Assembly (NCBI GenBank): GCA_943369525.1
Contig: CALRNL020000002.1
Coordinates: 227,601-291,600 of the forward strand
Direction: 5' to 3'
Source: BAIKAL-G1 sp943369525
GTDB lineage: Bacteria; Cyanobacteriota; Cyanobacteriia; PCC-6307; Cyanobiaceae
Length of the DNA: 64,000 nucleotides
Shown here: piece after piece, positions 52,476 to 62,044 of the stretch
How positions within the stretch are numbered: the first letter of the stretch is position 1
Layout: each line of letters begins with the position of its first letter
Made by a program: the position numbers and the translations under genes
The notes under the pieces: model-generated
The model's input: the letters and a program-made list of their open reading frames with translations, nothing else
What the model was told of the DNA's origin: nothing
The model's database searches: none

Positions 52476-53525
52476 TTGAGGCACAACGGCAGCAACAGTG
52501 TCTTGAGCGGCTGGACCCATCGCCATGTGCTGGATCTGGCGGCCTTTTCCCTGGAGGATTACTTCCTGGTGCTGGAGCTGGCCCAGCGTTTTCGGGCCTT
52601 ACCCGTGGCGGGAGCCCGCAAGCTGCCGGCCCTGCAGGGGCGCCTAGTGGCCACCCTGTTCTTTGAGCCCAGCACCCGCACCCGCAGCAGCTTTGAGCTG
52701 GCGGCTAAACGCCTCTCGGCCGATGTCCAGAGTTTTTCGCCGGCGTCCAGCTCCCTGAGCAAGGGCGAGAGCCTGCTCGATACGGCCCGCACCTACGTGG
52801 CCATGGGGGCCGACCTGCTGGTGGTGCGCCACCGCTGCGCCGGCGTGCCCGCCAGCCTGGCCCAAGGCCTGGAGGCCAGCGGCGAGCGGGTGGCGGTGCT
52901 CAATGGTGGTGATGGCCTGCATAGCCACCCCAGCCAGGGCCTGCTCGACCTGTTCACCCTCGCCCGCCATTTCGCCCCCAGCGCCCCCACGCCGGCGGCC
53001 CTGGCCGGGCGCCGGATCGTGATCGTGGGGGATGTGCTCCATTCCCGGGTGGCCCGTTCCAACCTCTGGGCCCTCACCGCCTGTGGGGCCGAAGTGGTGC
53101 TCTGCGGGCCCCCCACCCTGCTGCCGGATGCCTTTGCCGACTTTGTGGCGGCGGCGCCCCCAGGCCAGGACCGGGACCCGGTGGCCGCGCGGGGCCCGAT
53201 CACGATCAGTCGAGACCTGGACCAGGCCCTGGCCGGCGCCGATGCCGTCATGACCCTGCGGCTCCAGAAGGAACGCATGCACCAAAACCTGCTCACCAGC
53301 CTGGAGGCCTACCACCGCAGCTATGGCCTCACCCACGAACGCCTGCAGGTCTGTGGTGAAGGGGTGCCGGTGCTCCATCCCGGACCCGTGAACCGGGGGG
53401 TGGAACTGGCTGGCGCCCTGCTCGATGACCCCGATTGCTGCTTGGTGGAGGAGCAGGTGCGCAATGGCATCCCGATTCGGATGGCCCTGCTCTATCTGCT
53501 TGCCGCCGTAGGACCAGCGGCCTAG
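52476..53525 (+). CDS. pyrB: Aspartate carbamoyltransferase catalytic subunit
   Basis: PyrB joins carbamoyl phosphate and aspartate in pyrimidine synthesis. The protein has up to 349 residues with the carbamoyl-phosphate motif FFEPSTRTRSSFE, RHRCAGVP, HPSQGLLDLFTL and MTLRLQKERM. No ATG suits; TTG at 52476 is the longest, while a second TTG at 52503 gives MSGWTHRHVLDLAAF, closer to family N-termini, and may be the true start. Confidence 0.94.
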   Translation: MRHNGSNSVLSGWTHRHVLDLAAFSLEDYFLVLELAQRFRALPVAGARKLPALQGRLVATLFFEPSTRTRSSFELAAKRLSADVQSFSPASSSLSKGESLLDTARTYVAMGADLLVVRHRCAGVPASLAQGLEASGERVAVLNGGDGLHSHPSQGLLDLFTLARHFAPSAPTPAALAGRRIVIVGDVLHSRVARSNLWALTACGAEVVLCGPPTLLPDAFADFVAAAPPGQDRDPVAARGPITISRDLDQALAGADAVMTLRLQKERMHQNLLTSLEAYHRSYGLTHERLQVCGEGVPVLHPGPVNRGVELAGALLDDPDCCLVEEQVRNGIPIRMALLYLLAAVGPAA

Positions 53526-53710
53526 GGGCCGGTTCTTGGAGGTTGGCCCTGGCGCCCATCTGGGTCGTTGGGCGATCCATGGTCAAAAGGTGGCAGGGAG
53601 AAAGGCACCCTTGGTGATCCCCATCACCCGGCCCGGGCCCTGCCAACCCTTGTCTACACCATTTCTGGCGTCCTGGGTCGACCTGCCCCCCACCGATAGG
53701 GGATTCCAAT

Positions 53711-53737
53711 AAAAAAGCCCAGGCTTGGGGCCTGGGC
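53711..53737 (-). terminator. Rho-independent terminator
   Basis: Stem GCCCAGGC (53717-53724), loop TTGGG, complement to 53737. On the minus strand it is followed by six T (53716-53711). It ends the transcript of the small gene at 53827-54027. Confidence 0.9.
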
Positions 53738-53826
53738 CGGGTGATGGGGACAAGCTGCAGCCAAGCGGGTTTGTTGGATTTGCGCAAGCCGTAGAAAAAT
53801 TCCCTGCTGTCAAGGGACCAGGGGCC

Positions 53827-54027
53827 TCAGCCGTCGCTGTCCTTGTTCTTGCGGGAGCCCTTGCCCTCCAGCAGCTCCAATAGGGCCTCCATCTGGGCCA
53901 TCACCCCGCGCACCTCACCGGCTTCCGGTAAGAGGCCGTCATCCATGACCCCCTGGTGCATTTCGCGCAGTTCCTGACGGATGTAGCGCAGGTGACTCAC
54001 GACTTGTTCGCGTTTGGACTGCGACAT
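53827..54027 (-). CDS. Conserved small hypothetical protein
   Basis: A 66-residue charged, helical protein (MSQSKREQVVSHLRYIRQEL, then REMHQGVMDD and LLELLEGKGSRKNKDSDG). It is probably coiled-coil and soluble. A strong terminator follows on the same strand. No family was recognised. Confidence 0.7.
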   Translation of the reverse strand: MSQSKREQVVSHLRYIRQELREMHQGVMDDGLLPEAGEVRGVMAQMEALLELLEGKGSRKNKDSDG

Positions 54028-54092
54028 CGATAGACAGGAGGATCCTGACTCCCTTTTACCCCATCGCCTGCCGGCCGGACCTGGGATTCAGC

Positions 54093-54254
54093 CTATTTCT
54101 GGCCAAACTGGGCTTTGGCCTCTTCGTAAAACTGTAGATCGACCCGGTCAAGGCCCGCATCTGCCGCCAGACTTTCGATCCGCCGGCGTACGGCAGGGCG
54201 CACGAAAAAAGGCACTTGCTTCAGTTGCGCCTCCGCATCGGCGTTCCAGTTCAT
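54093..54254 (-). CDS. Stand-alone PCP_red domain protein
   Basis: A 53-residue protein, MNWNADAEAQLKQVPFFVRP to EEAKAQFGQK. The pattern matches the PCP_red domain found at the C-terminus of the ChlB subunit of dark-operative protochlorophyllide reductase and in other small proteins. As a single domain its role is unclear. The ATG is at 54254; the open frame extends upstream without a family match. Confidence 0.75.
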   Translation of the reverse strand: MNWNADAEAQLKQVPFFVRPAVRRRIESLAADAGLDRVDLQFYEEAKAQFGQK

Positions 54255-54570
54255 GGCCCAGCCTCCGGGGATGCAGCACAGCTGAAGGAGATTAGGGGAA
54301 AGGCTGGCCGGCCCCGCCCCTGGAGATCCAATCCAAGGATCGGGAACGGGATCAGCAGCGGTGGAGCCCTGGAGGGGCATGGCTCACCTTGCTGCGGGCC
54401 GGGCCGGGGGGCTCAGGCGAAGAACTGAACGGGCTGCTAGCGGTGGGTCCTCTGCCCAAGGACCCATGGGCATGGCAACGGGCCCCTAAGACCATGGATC
54501 GGCTGTAGATCGGGCAGCGAAAGGGTTAATTCCATGCCTTAGGATCTTTTTCCAAAGTAATAGTCTTTCG
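54255..54570. other. Intergenic region between the PCP_red gene and yqhA-like gene
   Basis: About 315 nt with no gene supported. It contains a GGGTCC/GGACCC hairpin near 54445-54466 and an AT-rich stretch just before the divergent start at 54571. Nothing further was identified. Confidence 0.6.
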
Positions 54571-55143
54571 ATGGTTGATCAGCTGAAATTACGCAAGCTT
54601 GGTCAGGCCAAGCGCATCGAGTTGTTGTTCGAGAAGCTGATGTGGCGTTTCCGGCTAGTAGCCATGCTGCCGGTCGTGATGAGCCTTGTCAGCACCCTCG
54701 TGACCTTTATCTTAGGCACCAAAAGTATCGTCCGTTCCTTGATGGCCCTGCAGTCTTCTGAGGGCATAGGCGACCACGGGCACAGCTTGGAGGCGGAGTT
54801 GCTTGCCGGCATTGTTTCCGGAATTGACCTCTATTTGATTGGCATCGCCTTGTTGATTTTTGGCTATGGCATCTATGAGCTTCTGGTCTCGAATATTGAT
54901 GCTGCCCGTGAGATTGATGGTGGCGCCTCTAATGGGCTGCTTGATATTCGCGATTTGGATCAGCTCAAAGAGAAGCTTGTCAAGGTGCTTGTGGTTGCCT
55001 TGATAGTGACGGCATTTAAATTTATGTTAATGCTTAAAGTTGACGACGGCCAAACTTTGCTGCTCTTTTGCACTAGTGTTCTGCTGCTTGCCTTAAGTGG
55101 TTTCCTGATTACAGGCAATCGCCATAAAAAAGGTCCTTCCTAG
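54571..55143 (+). CDS. YqhA/UPF0114 family membrane protein
   Basis: A 190-residue protein with helices at about 31-49, 80-105, 137-155 and 158-176 and the conserved FRLVAMLPVVMSLVSTLVTF and DLYLIGIALLIFGYGIYEL. It matches UPF0114 (YqhA-type) proteins of unknown function. The coding sequence is noticeably less GC-rich than neighbours. ATG at 54571. Confidence 0.85.
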   Translation: MVDQLKLRKLGQAKRIELLFEKLMWRFRLVAMLPVVMSLVSTLVTFILGTKSIVRSLMALQSSEGIGDHGHSLEAELLAGIVSGIDLYLIGIALLIFGYGIYELLVSNIDAAREIDGGASNGLLDIRDLDQLKEKLVKVLVVALIVTAFKFMLMLKVDDGQTLLLFCTSVLLLALSGFLITGNRHKKGPS

Positions 55144-55249
55144 CTCCGTCAGTACCCCAGGGCCCTGAGCGATAGGGATTGGTCCAAGCCGTTGCTAACG
55201 GCCCTAGGGCCGTTGGCAACAGAACCGATTGGGACGGAATGAAAAGCGA

Positions 55250-55322
55250 TGGAGAATAGGGGATTCGAACCCCTGGCCTCTGCGGTGCGATCGCAGCGCT
55301 CTACCAACTGAGCTAACTCCCC
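55250..55322 (-). tRNA. tRNA-Ala (CGC)
   Basis: On the minus strand the acceptor GGGGAGT pairs with ATTCTCC, including the G3-U70 pair that marks alanine tRNA. The anticodon stem CTGCG/CGCAG encloses ATCGCAC, giving anticodon CGC. The loop and stem contain a HIP1 octamer (GCGATCGC). Discriminator A is at 55250. CCA is not encoded. Confidence 0.96.
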
Positions 55323-55588
55323 GATCCAGGAGGGCTGGCCTCCACTCAAACGACGCTATCAGTTCTGGCCGGCCATGCCAGGCCGTTGATGGGGACCTCT
55401 AGGGTCCGGTTCGCATGGCAGGCTGCTGTCGCCCCTACGCATCGGCAACGGCCCCTGGCCGGACTTCGTCCTGCTGCAGGCCCGCCCTGGGCCCTTCGGT
55501 CATCAGCTGTGAGGATCTGCAGACGGGGCGGAGCGCAGCATCGACAATGGACCCGTTGATACCCGGCCCTGCCTTGAACGAGTCCCCC

Positions 55589-55804
55589 ATGGCCGCGCCC
55601 AGAGTGATCACCCCCGAGCTGCTGGAAGGCTTCGACGAAGCGTCGATCGCCGAGCTGGCCCAACGCCTCGACGACGATGATTACCCCACCCCCTTTGAGG
55701 GCCTGAGCGACTGGCACCTGATGCGGGCCCTGGCCATCCACCGCCCCGAGCTGGCCAGACCCTATGTGCATCTGGTTGATCAGGAACCCTTTGATGAGGA
55801 CTAG
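55589..55804 (+). CDS. DUF2555 family protein
   Basis: A 71-residue acidic protein (MAAPRVITPELLEGFDEASI, then DDDDYPTPFEGLSDWHLMRA to YVHLVDQEPFDED) matching the cyanobacterial DUF2555 family. Start ATG at 55589; the frame is open upstream but lacks family similarity. It precedes coaBC by 122 nt. Function unknown. Confidence 0.82.
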   Translation: MAAPRVITPELLEGFDEASIAELAQRLDDDDYPTPFEGLSDWHLMRALAIHRPELARPYVHLVDQEPFDED

Positions 55805-55926
55805 GGGCCAGGGGCGCCGATTGGGGATGGGCGCCATGCCCCAGGACGGTTGGACCGCTCCGATGCATGGTTGTTTCGCCCAGGGCCCTACCTGGCTAGC
55901 GCCGGGCTCTGCCACCCTCATGCCTG

Positions 55927-57213
55927 ATGGCTGAGATCGTGCCCATGGCAGCCCCGGCCCCCGGCCCCGAGCAGGTCGCCTCCGATCCCCTGGCGGGAAG
56001 GCGCATCCTGGTGGCCATCAGCGGCAGCATCGCGGCGGTTAAACTGCCCCTGGTGGTCAGTGCCCTGGTCCAGCGGGGCGCCCAGGTGCGCTGCGTGCTC
56101 ACCCCCAGTGCCGCCCAGCTGGTGAGTGCCCCGGCCCTGGCTAGCCTCAGCCGGGCCCCGGTGGCCCTCGATGGTGACCAGTGGAACCACCGCGAATCCA
56201 GGCCCCTCCACATTGAGCTGGCCGAATGGGCCGAGCTGGTCCTGCTGGCTCCGCTGAGTGCCACCAGCCTGGCCCGCTGGGTCCATGGCCTTGGCGACAG
56301 CTTGCTGGCCTCGGTGTTGCTGGCGACCGAGGCGCCGGTGTTGGCAGCCCCGGCCATGAACACGGCCATGTGGCAATCCCCCGGGGTGGCCCGCAACTGG
56401 CAGACCCTGGAGGCGTTTGAGCGGGTGTTGCCCCTCGGCCCGAGTGCCGGCCTGCTTGCTTGCGATCGCCAGGGGGCCGGCCGCATGGCCGAACCCGCCG
56501 TCCTGCTCCTGGCCTTGGAATCCCTGGCCCTTTGGGGCTGGCGCCGCGATTGGGCTGGTCAGCGCCTGGTGGTCACGGCCGGCCCCACCCGGGAATGGCT
56601 GGATCCGGCCCGCTGCCTCACCAACCCCAGCACGGGGCGCATGGGGGTGCTGATCGCCCAGGCCGCCAGGTTGCGGGGCGCCACCGTGGATCTGGTCCAT
56701 GGGCCCCTCGCCGTGGATCCCGCCTGGCTGGAGGGCCTGATCTGCCATCCGATCAGCACCGGAGCCGAGCTGGAGCAGCGGCTCAGCCAACTCCAACCCG
56801 CCGCCACGGCCATTGCCATGGCGGCGGCCGTGGCCGATCACCGCCCTGCCCGGCCCCAATCCGACAAGCTCGACAAGGCCGCCCTGGCCGAGGCCATGGC
56901 GGCCGGCTGGGAGCAGGTGCCTGACCTGTTGCAGCAGCTGGTGCGCGATCGGCCTAGGGGCCAGCGGATCCTTGGGTTTGCGGCCCAGTCCGGCGATGGG
57001 CTCGAGCAGGCCCGGCTCAAGCACGCCCGCAAGGGCTGTGACCTGTTGTTTGCCAACCCCATCGATCGGCCTGGCGCCGGCTTTGGCGCGTCAACCAACC
57101 AGGGCTGGCTGCTGGGGCCAGGGGACCGCTGCCAGACCGTTGCCCCGGCTAGCAAGTTTGCGATTGCCCACCAGCTGTTGACGGCCTTGCTTGCCCTGGG
57201 CCCACCGGCTTGA
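55927..57213 (+). CDS. coaBC: Bifunctional CoA synthesis flavoprotein CoaBC
   Basis: CoaB joins 4'-phosphopantothenate with cysteine and CoaC decarboxylates the product. The N-terminal flavoprotein domain has RRILVAISGSIAAVKLP, PAMNTAMW and GLLACDRQGAGRM. The C-terminal synthetase has VTAGPTREWLDPARCLTNPS followed by TGRMG, MAAAVADHRP and the usual DKLDK region. The length of 428 is normal. ATG at 55927. Confidence 0.96.
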   Translation: MAEIVPMAAPAPGPEQVASDPLAGRRILVAISGSIAAVKLPLVVSALVQRGAQVRCVLTPSAAQLVSAPALASLSRAPVALDGDQWNHRESRPLHIELAEWAELVLLAPLSATSLARWVHGLGDSLLASVLLATEAPVLAAPAMNTAMWQSPGVARNWQTLEAFERVLPLGPSAGLLACDRQGAGRMAEPAVLLLALESLALWGWRRDWAGQRLVVTAGPTREWLDPARCLTNPSTGRMGVLIAQAARLRGATVDLVHGPLAVDPAWLEGLICHPISTGAELEQRLSQLQPAATAIAMAAAVADHRPARPQSDKLDKAALAEAMAAGWEQVPDLLQQLVRDRPRGQRILGFAAQSGDGLEQARLKHARKGCDLLFANPIDRPGAGFGASTNQGWLLGPGDRCQTVAPASKFAIAHQLLTALLALGPPA

Positions 57214-57222
57214 AGCCGACAC

Positions 57223-57247
57223 CAAGGGAACCGCCGGGGTTCCCTTG
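57223..57247. terminator. Stem-loop between convergent coaBC and the gene at 57264
   Basis: CAAGGGAACC (57223-57232) pairs with its complement at 57238-57247 around a 5-nt loop. There is no T-run. It may act in both directions. Confidence 0.5.
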
Positions 57248-57263
57248 CTTGCCCTGGGCCCCT

Positions 57264-57650
57264 TCACTTGGAGTCGGCCCCGTCCCCTGGAATCACCGGC
57301 TGGCCGCCAGCGGATTTGTGGTCCGGGCCTAGGGGCAGCTCCTGGTCGTCCCGTTCCAGCAGGTCCAGGAAGGTGCGCAGCTGCAGGCGGGGGATGTAGG
57401 GCCAGCCGCCACTGGTCTCCATCGCCTGAAGCAACGTGAAGAACTGATGGCGATCGGCGGGCAGGCTGGTGCGGAAGGGGCCGTCCTGGATGCGCCGGTG
57501 CAGGGCCTCGATCTGGCGCAACAAAATAAGAAGCTGGCTTGGCTGGCCCTCCAACTCGGCGGCGATGGCATCGGCCTCGGCGAGGAGGGCTTGGAGCCTG
57601 GCCTCCCAGGCTCCGGGTTCGGGGTTGTCGTGGGAACTGGCGTCGCGCAT
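57264..57650 (-). CDS. Conserved cyanobacterial hypothetical protein
   Basis: A 128-residue soluble, mostly helical protein (LQALLAEADAIAAELEGQPS, LLRQIEALHRRIQDGPFRTS, then GGWPYIPRLQLRTFLDLLE) with a flexible acidic tail. No domain recognised. ATG at 57650, divergent from psbO with about 140 nt between. Confidence 0.72.
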   Translation of the reverse strand: MRDASSHDNPEPGAWEARLQALLAEADAIAAELEGQPSQLLILLRQIEALHRRIQDGPFRTSLPADRHQFFTLLQAMETSGGWPYIPRLQLRTFLDLLERDDQELPLGPDHKSAGGQPVIPGDGADSK

Positions 57651-57792
57651 GGAGCCTGGGGATGGCGCTCCCGCCTACAGGTTGTTGAGAGCCGCGCAAT
57701 GGTACGCGGAATCAGGGATTAGCACCGGTACTATCGCGATTGGGTCAACCCCAAAACACGAGGTTTTTCCCTGCCTGAACGGCTTCCCCCCC

Positions 57793-58611
57793 ATGCGTTT
57801 CCGTCCCCTGCTGGCCCTCGTGCTGGCGCTCTGCCTCACCCTGGTCACCGCGTGCGGCGGCGGCGCCAAGGCTGTGGATCGGGCCAATCTCACCTACCAA
57901 GACATCCACAACACCGGTCTGGCTAACGACTGCCCGACCCTGCCCGATTCGGCCCGGGGCACCATCCCCCTGGACGCCTCGGCCAAGTACCAGCTGCGCG
58001 AAATCTGCCTCCATCCCACCGAGGTGTTCGTGAAGGGCGAGCCGGCGAACAAACGCCAGGAAGCCCAGTTCGTTGCTGGCAAAATCCTCACCCGCTACAC
58101 CTCCAGCCTCGATCAGGTCTATGGAGACCTGACCATGGATGGGGGCAAGCTCTCCTTCAAGGAACTGGGTGGCATTGACTTCCAGCCTGTGACCGTGCTG
58201 TTGCCCGGTGGTGAGGAAGTGCCCTTCACGTTCTCCAGCAAGCAGCTTCTGGCCACGGCCGATGGCGCTTCGATCAGCACCAACACTGATTTTGATGGCA
58301 GCTATCGGGCGCCCAGCTACCGCACTAGCAACTTCCTTGATCCCAAGGGCCGGGGCCTGACCACCGGCTACAGCAGCGCCGTGGGCCTGGTTCCCGCCGG
58401 AGACGACGAGGACCTCGTCAAGGAGAACGTCAAGCGCTACGTCGATGGCACCGGCACCATGAACCTGTCGATCACCAAGGTCGACGCGGCAACCGGCGAA
58501 TTTGCCGGTGTGTTCACGGCGATCCAGCCCTCTGACACCGACATGGGTAGCAAGCCTGTCGTGGACGTCAAAGTCACCGGCCAGCTCTATGGCCGTCTCG
58601 AAAAGGCCTGA
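57793..58611 (+). CDS. psbO: Photosystem II manganese-stabilising protein
   Basis: PsbO is the extrinsic lumenal subunit that stabilises the Mn4CaO5 cluster. The 272-residue precursor has a signal peptide with a lipobox-like LVTAC (residues 17-21), the LTYQDIHNTGLANDCPTL start of the mature protein, CLHPTEVFVKGEP (the second Cys of the family's disulfide pair) and GRGLTTGYSSAVGLVP. ATG at 57793. A terminator lies 138 nt after the stop. Confidence 0.97.
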   Translation: MRFRPLLALVLALCLTLVTACGGGAKAVDRANLTYQDIHNTGLANDCPTLPDSARGTIPLDASAKYQLREICLHPTEVFVKGEPANKRQEAQFVAGKILTRYTSSLDQVYGDLTMDGGKLSFKELGGIDFQPVTVLLPGGEEVPFTFSSKQLLATADGASISTNTDFDGSYRAPSYRTSNFLDPKGRGLTTGYSSAVGLVPAGDDEDLVKENVKRYVDGTGTMNLSITKVDAATGEFAGVFTAIQPSDTDMGSKPVVDVKVTGQLYGRLEKA

Positions 58612-58748
58612 TGACGGCCTGGCGGGCCCCCAACCCCTTGCCCTTGGCACCCCATCCAGGGCCTTGACGGTTCCAGCCCCGATCCCAACCCCGAGCTCAC
58701 CAGCCTGGGCTGGGTGAGCCATCGGGATCCACCGATCCCCACCATCCA

Positions 58749-58772
58749 AGGGGGCCCCAGGCCCCCTTTTTT
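58749..58772 (+). terminator. Rho-independent terminator after psbO
   Basis: GGGGGCC (58750-58756), loop CCA, GGCCCCC (58760-58766), then six T (58767-58772). Lies 138 nt after the psbO stop and well before sat. Confidence 0.92.
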
Positions 58773-58897
58773 GATGCCTGCTTGTCCCTAGCCCGGACTC
58801 CCGCAGCTGGGGGCGGCTTTCCGCTGGCATCGGGGCGCCGGGGCGCCATTGCGGGCGCTCTGGGAGAATCGCCCCCTAGCTGCCTCCAGCCGAGCCG

Positions 58898-60070
58898 ATG
58901 ACCAGCACCCTTGCCGCCGGACCCGCTTCCCATGGCCTGATCGCCCCCCATGGCGGGGTGTTGGTCGATTTGCGGCTGCCGGTTGAGCAATGGGAGGCCG
59001 CCAAAGCCGGCGTCGACCACGTGATCGCGTGCAGCGACCGCAATGCCTGTGACGTGGAGCTGCTGATGGTGGGCGGCTTCTCGCCCCTGCGCGGCTTCAT
59101 GCACCAGGAGGACTACCTCTCGGTGGTGGCCAGCCAGCGCACTAGCAGCGGCCTGCTGTTTGGCCTGCCGATTGTGATGGATACCCAGCGCGAGGACGTG
59201 CTGGTCGGCCAGCGCCTGCTGCTCACCTACCGGGGCCAGGACCTGGCGGTGATGACGGTTGAGAGCCGCTGGGAGCCGGATAAGGCCCGCGAGGCCCTCG
59301 GCTGCTACGGCACCACCTCCCTGGAGCACCCCGCCGTCAAGATGATCGCCACCGAGCGAGGGCGCTTCTACCTCGGTGGCCGGATCGAGGGCCTGGAGCT
59401 GCCGAGCCGGGTGTTCCCCTGCAAGACCCCGGCCGAGGTGCGCGCCACCCTGCCAGGCGGCCAGGACGTGGTCGCCTTCCAGTGCCGCAACCCCATCCAC
59501 CGCGCCCACTACGAGCTGTTCACCCGGGCCCTGGAGGCTCCCAACGTCAGCGACCAGGGGGTGGTGCTAGTCCATCCCACCTGCGGCCCCACCCAGGACG
59601 ACGACATCGCCGGGGAGGTGCGCTTCCAGACCTACGAGCGCCTGGCCGCCGAAGTGAATAACCCCCGCATTCGCTGGGCCTACCTGCCCTATTCGATGCA
59701 CATGGCCGGCCCGCGCGAGGCCCTGCAGCACATGATTATCCGCAAGAACTACGGCTGCACCCACTTCATCATTGGCCGCGACATGGCCGGCTGCAAGAGC
59801 TCGATCAGCGGTGACGACTTCTATGGTCCGTACCAGGCCCAGGATTTCGCCCGCGACAACGCCACCGAGCTGGGCATGGAAACGGTGCCTTCCCTCAACC
59901 TCGTCTACACCGAGGAGGAGGGCTACGTCACCGCCGAGCACGCCGAGGCCCGGGGGCTGCACGTGCGCAAGCTCAGCGGCACCCAGTTCCGCCAGATGCT
60001 GCGCAGCGGCGAGGAGATCCCGGAATGGTTTGCCTTCCGTAGCGTGGTGGAGGTTCTGCGCGCTGCCTGA
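58898..60070 (+). CDS. sat: Sulfate adenylyltransferase
   Basis: ATP sulfurylase forms APS from sulfate and ATP for assimilation. The 390-residue protein has the active-site QCRNPIHRAHYELF (HxxH type), the C-terminal GRDMAGC and the VKMIATERGRFYLGG region. No kinase domain is fused. ATG at 58898. Confidence 0.95.
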   Translation: MTSTLAAGPASHGLIAPHGGVLVDLRLPVEQWEAAKAGVDHVIACSDRNACDVELLMVGGFSPLRGFMHQEDYLSVVASQRTSSGLLFGLPIVMDTQREDVLVGQRLLLTYRGQDLAVMTVESRWEPDKAREALGCYGTTSLEHPAVKMIATERGRFYLGGRIEGLELPSRVFPCKTPAEVRATLPGGQDVVAFQCRNPIHRAHYELFTRALEAPNVSDQGVVLVHPTCGPTQDDDIAGEVRFQTYERLAAEVNNPRIRWAYLPYSMHMAGPREALQHMIIRKNYGCTHFIIGRDMAGCKSSISGDDFYGPYQAQDFARDNATELGMETVPSLNLVYTEEEGYVTAEHAEARGLHVRKLSGTQFRQMLRSGEEIPEWFAFRSVVEVLRAA

Positions 60071-60150
60071 GGGCCGGGAGCCCCCTAGGGCGCCAGGCGA
60101 AGGCCAGCGCCGTTTAACATTCCTTTACTGAATCGATCGGAGAGGCCAAG

Positions 60151-61998
60151 GTGAAGAAGCGCTGGCGGAATGCGGGTCTCTACGTGCTGGTGGCGATCGT
60201 GGTGATCGCCGTGGGCACGGCCTTCCTCGACCCCCGACCCGATCCCGCCCAGGCGGCCCGCACCCTGCGCTATAGCGATTTTGTCGAGGCCGTCGAGGCC
60301 AACTCCGTCTCGCGGGTGCTGATCTCACCCGATCGCGGTACCGCCCAGGTCGTCGAAAACGACGGCCAGCGCGCCGTGGTCAACCTGGCCCCCGACAAGG
60401 ATCTGCTCAAGCTGCTCACGGCCCATAACGTCGACATCGCCGTGCAACCCAGCCGGGAGCCGGCCGCCTGGCAACAGGCCGTGGGCAGCCTGATCTTCCC
60501 GCTGCTGCTGCTCGGGGGCCTGTTCTTCCTGCTGCGCCGCGCCCAGGGTGGCGGCGGCAACCCGGCCATGAACTTCGGCAAGAGCAAGGCCCGGGTCCAG
60601 ATGGAGCCCCAGACCCAGGTGACCTTCGGCGATGTGGCCGGCATCGAGGGCGCCAAACTCGAACTCACCGAGGTGGTCGATTTCCTCAAGAATCCCGATC
60701 GCTTCACCGCCGTTGGCGCCAAGATCCCCAAGGGCGTGCTTTTGGTAGGCCCCCCTGGCACCGGCAAAACCCTGCTGGCCAAGGCCGTTGCCGGCGAAGC
60801 GGGCGTGCCCTTCTTTTCGATCTCCGGTTCGGAGTTCGTCGAGATGTTCGTGGGCGTTGGTGCTTCCCGGGTGCGCGACCTGTTTGAACAGGCCAAAAAG
60901 AATGCCCCCTGCATCGTCTTCATCGACGAAATTGATGCCGTCGGTCGCCAGCGGGGCGCTGGTTTGGGGGGTGGCAATGACGAGCGCGAGCAGACCCTCA
61001 ACCAGCTCCTCACAGAGATGGATGGCTTCGAGGGCAACACCGGCATCATCATCGTGGCCGCCACCAACCGGCCCGATGTGCTCGATGCGGCCCTGATGCG
61101 TCCCGGCCGCTTCGATCGCCAGGTGGTGGTGGACCGTCCCGACTACGCCGGCCGGCTCCAAATCCTCGGCGTCCATGCCCGCGGCAAGACCCTTTCCAAG
61201 GACGTGGATCTCGATAAGGTGGCCCGCCGCACCCCCGGGTTCACCGGCGCCGACCTGGCCAACCTGCTCAACGAGGCGGCGATCCTGGCGGCCCGCCATG
61301 AGCTCACCGAAATCTCCATGGATGAGGTGAACGACGCCATTGAGCGCGTGATGGCTGGTCCTGAGAAAAAAGACCGCGTCATGAGCGAGAAGCGCAAGCG
61401 TCTGGTGGCTTATCACGAGGCTGGCCATGCCCTGGTGGGCGCCCTGATGCCCGACTACGACCCGGTTCAGAAGATCAGCATCATTCCCCGCGGCCAGGCC
61501 GGCGGCCTAACTTTTTTCACCCCCAGTGAAGAGCGGATGGAATCGGGGCTCTATTCCCGCTCCTACCTGCAAAACCAGATGGCCGTGGCCCTGGGCGGAC
61601 GAGTCGCTGAGGAAATCGTTTATGGCCAAGATGAGGTCACCACCGGTGCCTCCAACGACCTCCAGCAGGTGGCCCGAGTCGCCCGCCAAATGGTCACCCG
61701 CTTTGGCATGAGTGATCGTCTCGGCCCCGTGGCCCTAGGCCGCGCCCAGGGGGGCATGTTCCTGGGCCGCGACATCGCCGCCGAGCGCGACTTCTCCGAA
61801 GACACCGCTGCCGCCATCGATGAGGAGGTGTCTGACCTGGTGGCCGTGGCCTACAAGCGGGCCACCAGCGTGCTCACTAACAACCGCTCCGTGCTCGACG
61901 AGCTGGCCGACATGCTGGTGGAGAAGGAAACCGTGGACGCGGAGGACCTGCAGGAGCTGCTGATCCGCAGCCCGGTGCAGGTCGCTGAATACGTCTGA
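60151..61998 (+). CDS. ftsH: ATP-dependent zinc metalloprotease FtsH
   Basis: A membrane protease that removes damaged proteins; in cyanobacteria FtsH complexes degrade photodamaged D1. The 615-residue protein has helices at about 9-25 and 111-128, Walker A GPPGTGKT (200-207), Walker B VFIDEID (256-262), the second region of homology, and the zinc motif HEAGH (422-426). Start is GTG at 60151 with GGAGAGG upstream. Confidence 0.97.
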   Translation: MKKRWRNAGLYVLVAIVVIAVGTAFLDPRPDPAQAARTLRYSDFVEAVEANSVSRVLISPDRGTAQVVENDGQRAVVNLAPDKDLLKLLTAHNVDIAVQPSREPAAWQQAVGSLIFPLLLLGGLFFLLRRAQGGGGNPAMNFGKSKARVQMEPQTQVTFGDVAGIEGAKLELTEVVDFLKNPDRFTAVGAKIPKGVLLVGPPGTGKTLLAKAVAGEAGVPFFSISGSEFVEMFVGVGASRVRDLFEQAKKNAPCIVFIDEIDAVGRQRGAGLGGGNDEREQTLNQLLTEMDGFEGNTGIIIVAATNRPDVLDAALMRPGRFDRQVVVDRPDYAGRLQILGVHARGKTLSKDVDLDKVARRTPGFTGADLANLLNEAAILAARHELTEISMDEVNDAIERVMAGPEKKDRVMSEKRKRLVAYHEAGHALVGALMPDYDPVQKISIIPRGQAGGLTFFTPSEERMESGLYSRSYLQNQMAVALGGRVAEEIVYGQDEVTTGASNDLQQVARVARQMVTRFGMSDRLGPVALGRAQGGMFLGRDIAAERDFSEDTAAAIDEEVSDLVAVAYKRATSVLTNNRSVLDELADMLVEKETVDAEDLQELLIRSPVQVAEYV

Positions 61999-62044
61999 GC
62001 ACCGTGCCCCGGGGATCGATGATCCCTGCGGGCTGGTTCACTCC

